From Christensenella sp. UBA7707 (GTDB lineage: Bacteria > Bacillota > Clostridia > Christensenellales > CAG-138): 6,527 nucleotides of DNA. The notes under the pieces were generated by a model. It ran no database searches. It saw nothing but the letters and a program-made list of their open reading frames with translations, and had not been told where the DNA came from. The stretch covers positions 565 through 7,091 of the forward strand of contig DLFZ01000115.1 of assembly GCA_002482435.1 (NCBI GenBank), given 5' to 3'. Position numbers and translations under genes: made by a program. Positions 6,465-6,527 of the stretch are shown piece after piece; within the stretch, counting starts at the first letter, position 1, and each line of letters starts with the position of its first letter.

Positions 6465-6527
6465 TCAAAGCGCCACGATCGCGTCGATGTAGATGCCGCT
6501 GAGCGTTACAAGATCGGGGTCGATCTC
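6465..6527 (-). CDS. atoD: 3-oxoacid CoA-transferase subunit A, C-terminal fragment cut by the right edge
   Basis: Only the last 20 codons and the TGA stop (6467-6465) are in the window. They read IDPDLVTLSGIYIDAIVAL at the end, which resembles the C-terminal tail of AtoD/ScoA alpha subunits, where a conserved pattern of the type P-x-x-V-x-T-P-G-x-x-V-D occurs. Here Ser replaces the usual Pro before Gly. The position directly upstream of subunit B, with a 10-base gap carrying GGAGG, is the standard alpha-beta order for these two-subunit enzymes and is the stronger part of the evidence. The operon promoter and the rest of the gene lie beyond the right edge. Confidence 0.82.
   Translation of the reverse strand, partial: EIDPDLVTLSGIYIDAIVAL

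Overview
The window reads as ordinary chromosomal DNA from a GC-rich, probably anaerobic clostridial Bacillota bacterium. This is inferred from strong GGAGG-type ribosome binding sites on every gene, a YoaR/VanW-type envelope protein, and an acetyl-CoA acetyltransferase, 3-oxoacid CoA-transferase and hotdog-thioesterase operon of the kind found in fermentative clostridia. No rRNA, tRNA, CRISPR array, insertion sequence or phage gene was seen. No gap without a gene reaches 300 bases.

Left part, bases 1-1673: a minus-strand gene for a membrane-anchored VanW-domain protein runs off the left edge. It is broken by a frameshift inside the most conserved VanW motif. Its promoter lies in an intergenic region shared with the divergent plus-strand nfo gene (endonuclease IV, DNA base-excision repair), which is complete with all nine metal ligands.

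Middle, bases 2508-4114: a bidirectional hairpin separates nfo from the convergent lpdA gene (dihydrolipoyl dehydrogenase). lpdA appears to be transcribed alone. It has a candidate promoter, a perfect AT-rich palindrome just upstream of that promoter, and a hairpin after its stop. No lipoyl-enzyme partner gene is present.

Right part, bases 4063-6527: a minus-strand operon enters from the right edge. Its order is the tail of CoA-transferase subunit A, then CoA-transferase subunit B, acetyl-CoA C-acetyltransferase, and a small hotdog-fold acyl-CoA thioesterase carrying the FlK-type Thr/Glu/His triad. It ends at a 15-bp rho-independent terminator. Together these enzymes join or split acetyl-CoA and acetoacetyl-CoA, move CoA between acetoacetate and another short-chain acid, and hydrolyse an acyl-CoA. 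The direction of flux (short-chain acid formation or use) cannot be read from this window.

I found no evidence for a wholly new system. The points most worth a second look are the apparent 10-bp deletion in the VanW gene, an intercistronic RNA hairpin that closes fully only on the operon mRNA strand, the palindrome ahead of lpdA, and the thioesterase placed in the thiolase/CoA-transferase operon.
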